Shown here: piece by piece, positions 61,771 to 64,000 of the stretch
Numbering within the stretch: position 1 is the stretch's first letter
How the letters are laid out: each line of letters begins with the position of its first letter
NCBI GenBank assembly: GCA_963836785.1
Contig: CAWIKW010000002.1
Coordinates: 1 to 64,000 of the forward strand
DNA length: 64,000 bases
Reading direction: 5' to 3'
Source of the DNA: DASQPR01 sp963836785
Lineage (GTDB): Bacteria; Actinomycetota; Actinomycetes; Mycobacteriales; Micromonosporaceae
The notes under the pieces: model-generated
The model's input: the letters and a program-made list of their open reading frames with translations, nothing else
Told to the model about the DNA's origin: nothing
The model's database searches: none
Translations under genes and position numbers: made by a program

Positions 61771-63939
61771 GTGGAGCGGGTCCCGGTGGCGACGAGGTTG
61801 CGGGCGGCCGTTGCGGCGTCGTTGCTCGTGGGTTTCTACCTGGTTGGACTCGTATTGCTGGGAAGTCTGGTCTGGTTGGCGGTGCAGTTGTGGGCTCCGT
61901 TGGGCGGCGGTATTGCTGGTGACGTGAGCGGTCTTGCGGCCGGGTTAGCGATCGGCTTGGCGGTGCCGACGTGGCAGGTCCTGCGGGCCAGGCCCGAACC
62001 TCCCGATGCCGTGCTGTTGGGTGACGAGCAGGCATCCGAGCTGTGGCAACTTGTGCGGGATGTGGCCGGCGCGGTGGGTACCCGGGTGCCGGACGAGGTC
62101 CGTCTGGTGACGGTGGTCAACGCCGCGGTGTGGGAGGACGCCGGGCGGGTTGGGCTCGGGCGTGGCAAGCGATACCTGTATCTCGGTGTCCCATTGTTGC
62201 AGGCGTTGACAGTGACGCAGGTCCGGGCGGTCATCGCCCACGAACTGGGCCACTACGCGCGGGGGCATACGGTCTTCGGCGCGGTCGCGTATCGCGGCGG
62301 CCGGAGCATCGAGCACACAATCGACGACATCGGGCCCCGGCGAGTGGCCGGGATGCTGCTCACCGTGTATGCCGCACTGTACTTCGCCGTCGCCCTGGCG
62401 GTCATGCGGCGGATGGAGGTGGAAGCGGACCGTGCGGCTGCCCGTGTCGCGGGCACGACGGCGACCAGGGAGGCGCTGAAGGCGTTGCCTCGGCTTAATG
62501 CCGCTTGGGAAGCGACGGTGGAGGGCTGTATCGAGGTCGCACAGCAGCGCGGACAGACGGCCGCGGAGATGCTCGATGTTTATCGATCGCTGCTGGCGAA
62601 TCCGTCGCTTACCGACCCACGTGGCGCCGGCACGGATGCGGACGGAGCGTCGACCTCGCGATGGGATTCGCATCCCCCGCTCGCTGAGCGGCTCCGGTTG
62701 ATCGGCGGGGACGACTCGGACTCCGAACCTGCTGCGCCGGCCGATCTCCGTGCGGCGATCGACCTCGTCATCGACCGCGATGCCGTGTTGGCGGCGTTCG
62801 ACGCCGACGCATTCACCACGACGCTGGAGACTGCGGTCCAGGACGCGGCCGAACGCGACGCCGACAAGCTGTACGCCGCGGCGGCCGAGGTCGCCGGTAC
62901 CAAGCGTCGCGGACTCGGCGGCGTGCTCGACATCCTCCAGACCGGTCGCGGCGAGGCCTTAACGATGGCCTTGACGCGAGCGGCGACGTCGACCGACACG
63001 TCTCATCAGCACAGTCTGACTGACAGTGTCGTCGCCGCGGTCAGTGCGACCCTCGTCGCCTCGGAGCACGCGTATTGGACGTACACGTGGGGTGAGCCAT
63101 TGATATTGCGATCAGCCGACGACTCACCACTCATCCTGCGGCCCCTGGTCGCACAGGCCTGTGCCGATCCCCAATCGGTCGCTCACCTGCGAGCGCATCT
63201 GCGTGACTGTGGCCTCGACGAGGCGACCACGGCGACGTGGGCATTTCCTGGGCGGGTCGCGCTGGATCCAGGAACCGTCCTCGGAACGCTGTCGGTAGCG
63301 ACGCCGCCCGAGCGGGTGTCGCTGTTGTTGCCCGACGAACTTCTTCTACTTGTCCGTCGATCGGGCGGCCGGGCGCGCCCGAATATCGACGTTCTGGACG
63401 CCGGACTCGCCGCCGCAGCACTGGCCGAGCTACGCCTGCGTAACCGCGTCGAGCTAACGCACGGCAAGCTCGCCATCGTGCACGTATCCGACGGCACACC
63501 AACCGGCGACCAGTTTCTCGACAGCGTGCTCGCCCGGGTCGCCGACGGCGCAGCACATCCCGCGTACCAATGGCTCCAGATGATCGGCCCGGACGTCGCC
63601 GCCGCGATGCAAGAACGGATGGGCAGTCTGGGAAGGCACTGGGCCTACGACCAAGACGGTCGGTACACGCTCCAGTACCCCGAGCGCGATGCGGCGGTGA
63701 ACACCGCACGGAGCCGCCTCGTCGATGCGCTATATGCGGGCGAATTCGAAGGCTCGCCGGCCGTCCTCGGCATGCTGCTATGGGCGATGGAATCGCTCAA
63801 ACCGGTGCTCGGCATGACCGCCATAATTCCTCGCTTCTGGCTCGGGCGTCTCGCCGCTCGCGACCCGCTCATGATCGCCATCCGTACAGTCATAGGCCTT
63901 CACATGCCGCTCCCACCGCTCCCGTCGGGCGGCTCGTGA
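61771..63939 (+). CDS. M48-type membrane metalloprotease fused to a GPP34 (GOLPH3-like) domain
   Basis: A 722-residue fusion. Two N-terminal helices (about 10-40 and 50-70) anchor it in the membrane. The M48 protease domain carries AVIAHELGHYARGHT with zinc ligands H157 and H161 and catalytic E158; the third ligand is probably E218 in MEVEADRAAARVAG, and DSHPPLAERLRLI ends the domain. A helical linker follows (about 325-510). Residues about 515-720 form a GPP34 domain (VSLLLPDELLLLVRRSGGRA, LAAAALAELRLRNRVELTHG, GTPTGDQFLDSVLARVADGA), related to phosphoinositide-binding GOLPH3. The fusion suggests a protease regulated by lipid or membrane state. GTG at 61771 has GAGG eight bases upstream. Confidence 0.87.
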   Translation: MERVPVATRLRAAVAASLLVGFYLVGLVLLGSLVWLAVQLWAPLGGGIAGDVSGLAAGLAIGLAVPTWQVLRARPEPPDAVLLGDEQASELWQLVRDVAGAVGTRVPDEVRLVTVVNAAVWEDAGRVGLGRGKRYLYLGVPLLQALTVTQVRAVIAHELGHYARGHTVFGAVAYRGGRSIEHTIDDIGPRRVAGMLLTVYAALYFAVALAVMRRMEVEADRAAARVAGTTATREALKALPRLNAAWEATVEGCIEVAQQRGQTAAEMLDVYRSLLANPSLTDPRGAGTDADGASTSRWDSHPPLAERLRLIGGDDSDSEPAAPADLRAAIDLVIDRDAVLAAFDADAFTTTLETAVQDAAERDADKLYAAAAEVAGTKRRGLGGVLDILQTGRGEALTMALTRAATSTDTSHQHSLTDSVVAAVSATLVASEHAYWTYTWGEPLILRSADDSPLILRPLVAQACADPQSVAHLRAHLRDCGLDEATTATWAFPGRVALDPGTVLGTLSVATPPERVSLLLPDELLLLVRRSGGRARPNIDVLDAGLAAAALAELRLRNRVELTHGKLAIVHVSDGTPTGDQFLDSVLARVADGAAHPAYQWLQMIGPDVAAAMQERMGSLGRHWAYDQDGRYTLQYPERDAAVNTARSRLVDALYAGEFEGSPAVLGMLLWAMESLKPVLGMTAIIPRFWLGRLAARDPLMIAIRTVIGLHMPLPPLPSGGS

Positions 63940-63955
63940 GTCTGGCACGACACCC

Positions 63956-64000
63956 ATGAAACCAGGAATGACCGCCGAACCGATTCTTATCGTCGGCCGT
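63956..64000 (+). CDS. Start of a probable FAD/NAD-binding oxidoreductase (partial)
   Basis: Fifteen codons before the window ends read MKPGMTAEPILIVGR. TAEPILIVG is how Rossmann-type flavoprotein monooxygenases usually begin, so a hydroxylase is likely. The start may be the second ATG at 63968. Seventeen bases separate it from the protease stop, so the two could be co-transcribed. Confidence 0.45.
   Translation, partial: MKPGMTAEPILIVGR

Noticed and set aside
1..64000. CRISPR array, plasmid or chromosomal origin
   Set aside because: No regularly spaced repeats, no dnaA-box cluster and no cas or rep genes were seen.

Overview
This window is GC-rich, densely coded actinobacterial chromosome. 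Mycothiol-linked DinB/maleylpyruvate-isomerase-type enzymes, two F420-type LLM oxidoreductases, GTG starts, and many start codons sitting 6-8 bases after a TANNNT box (leaderless mRNAs) all point to Actinomycetes, probably a soil or plant-litter saprophyte. No rRNA, replication or ribosomal genes are present, and the genus cannot be fixed from this sequence. The content looks like an accessory chromosome-arm region: intact metabolic genes are interleaved with about a dozen decayed ones.

Layout. 0-2 kb: a VOC protein, a COG4315 membrane lipoprotein-repeat protein, and a decayed tandem copy of it. 2-24 kb: a secreted glycan-degradation region with two GH35 beta-galactosidases (2230-6366 minus; 20270-24103 plus) and a very large (alpha/alpha)6-type glycosidase carrying a LamG insertion (15093-18803 minus). 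A LacI-family regulator (19023-20060) is divergent from the large glycosidase. Between these lie small transport, hydrolase, acetyltransferase and mycothiol-type genes. 24-31 kb: a MarR/EamA divergent pair with two palindromic operators, YceI, two tRNA-like relics, PAP2, a tautomerase-YHS fusion divergent from a TetR regulator, a RibD/DHFR-like reductase and a zinc-less alcohol dehydrogenase. 31-42 kb: relics, a Rieske-DUF2231 membrane protein, a signal-less Leu/Ile/Val-type binding protein, the metX-metY-CoA-binding operon, a gene broken by a 10-bp tandem duplication, a six-helix membrane protein and an aldo/keto reductase. 41.7-43 kb: a compact array of three tRNA-like units (the last folds as a CAT-anticodon tRNA with encoded CCA), an orphan UUCG hairpin and an Rhs-core fragment. 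43-64 kb: DHA2 and MmpL exporters, LLM oxidoreductases, an IS110-like relic, LysE, a lipoprotein, a tautomerase/SARP/VOC operon, an LLM-deaminase operon, resistance-like NTase and APH kinases, and finally a metalloprotease fused to a GPP34 (GOLPH3-like) domain.

How genes work together. The LacI regulator probably senses a galactose/arabinose-type oligosaccharide and controls the large glycosidase, perhaps also the GH35 genes. The three secreted enzymes together would strip beta-galactosyl decorations from plant polysaccharide. MetX and MetY make homocysteine from homoserine by direct sulfhydrylation. The MarR, TetR and SARP pairs are local detoxification or stress circuits.

The items most worth follow-up are the M48-GPP34 fusion (61771-63939), the tRNA-like array (41720-41994), the tautomerase-YHS fusion that lacks the catalytic proline (27973-28611), the LamG-interrupted glycosidase, and the 39-bp MarR/EamA control region in which operators, a -10 box and a start codon overlap. 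All family names rest on motif reading by eye; no database search was possible.
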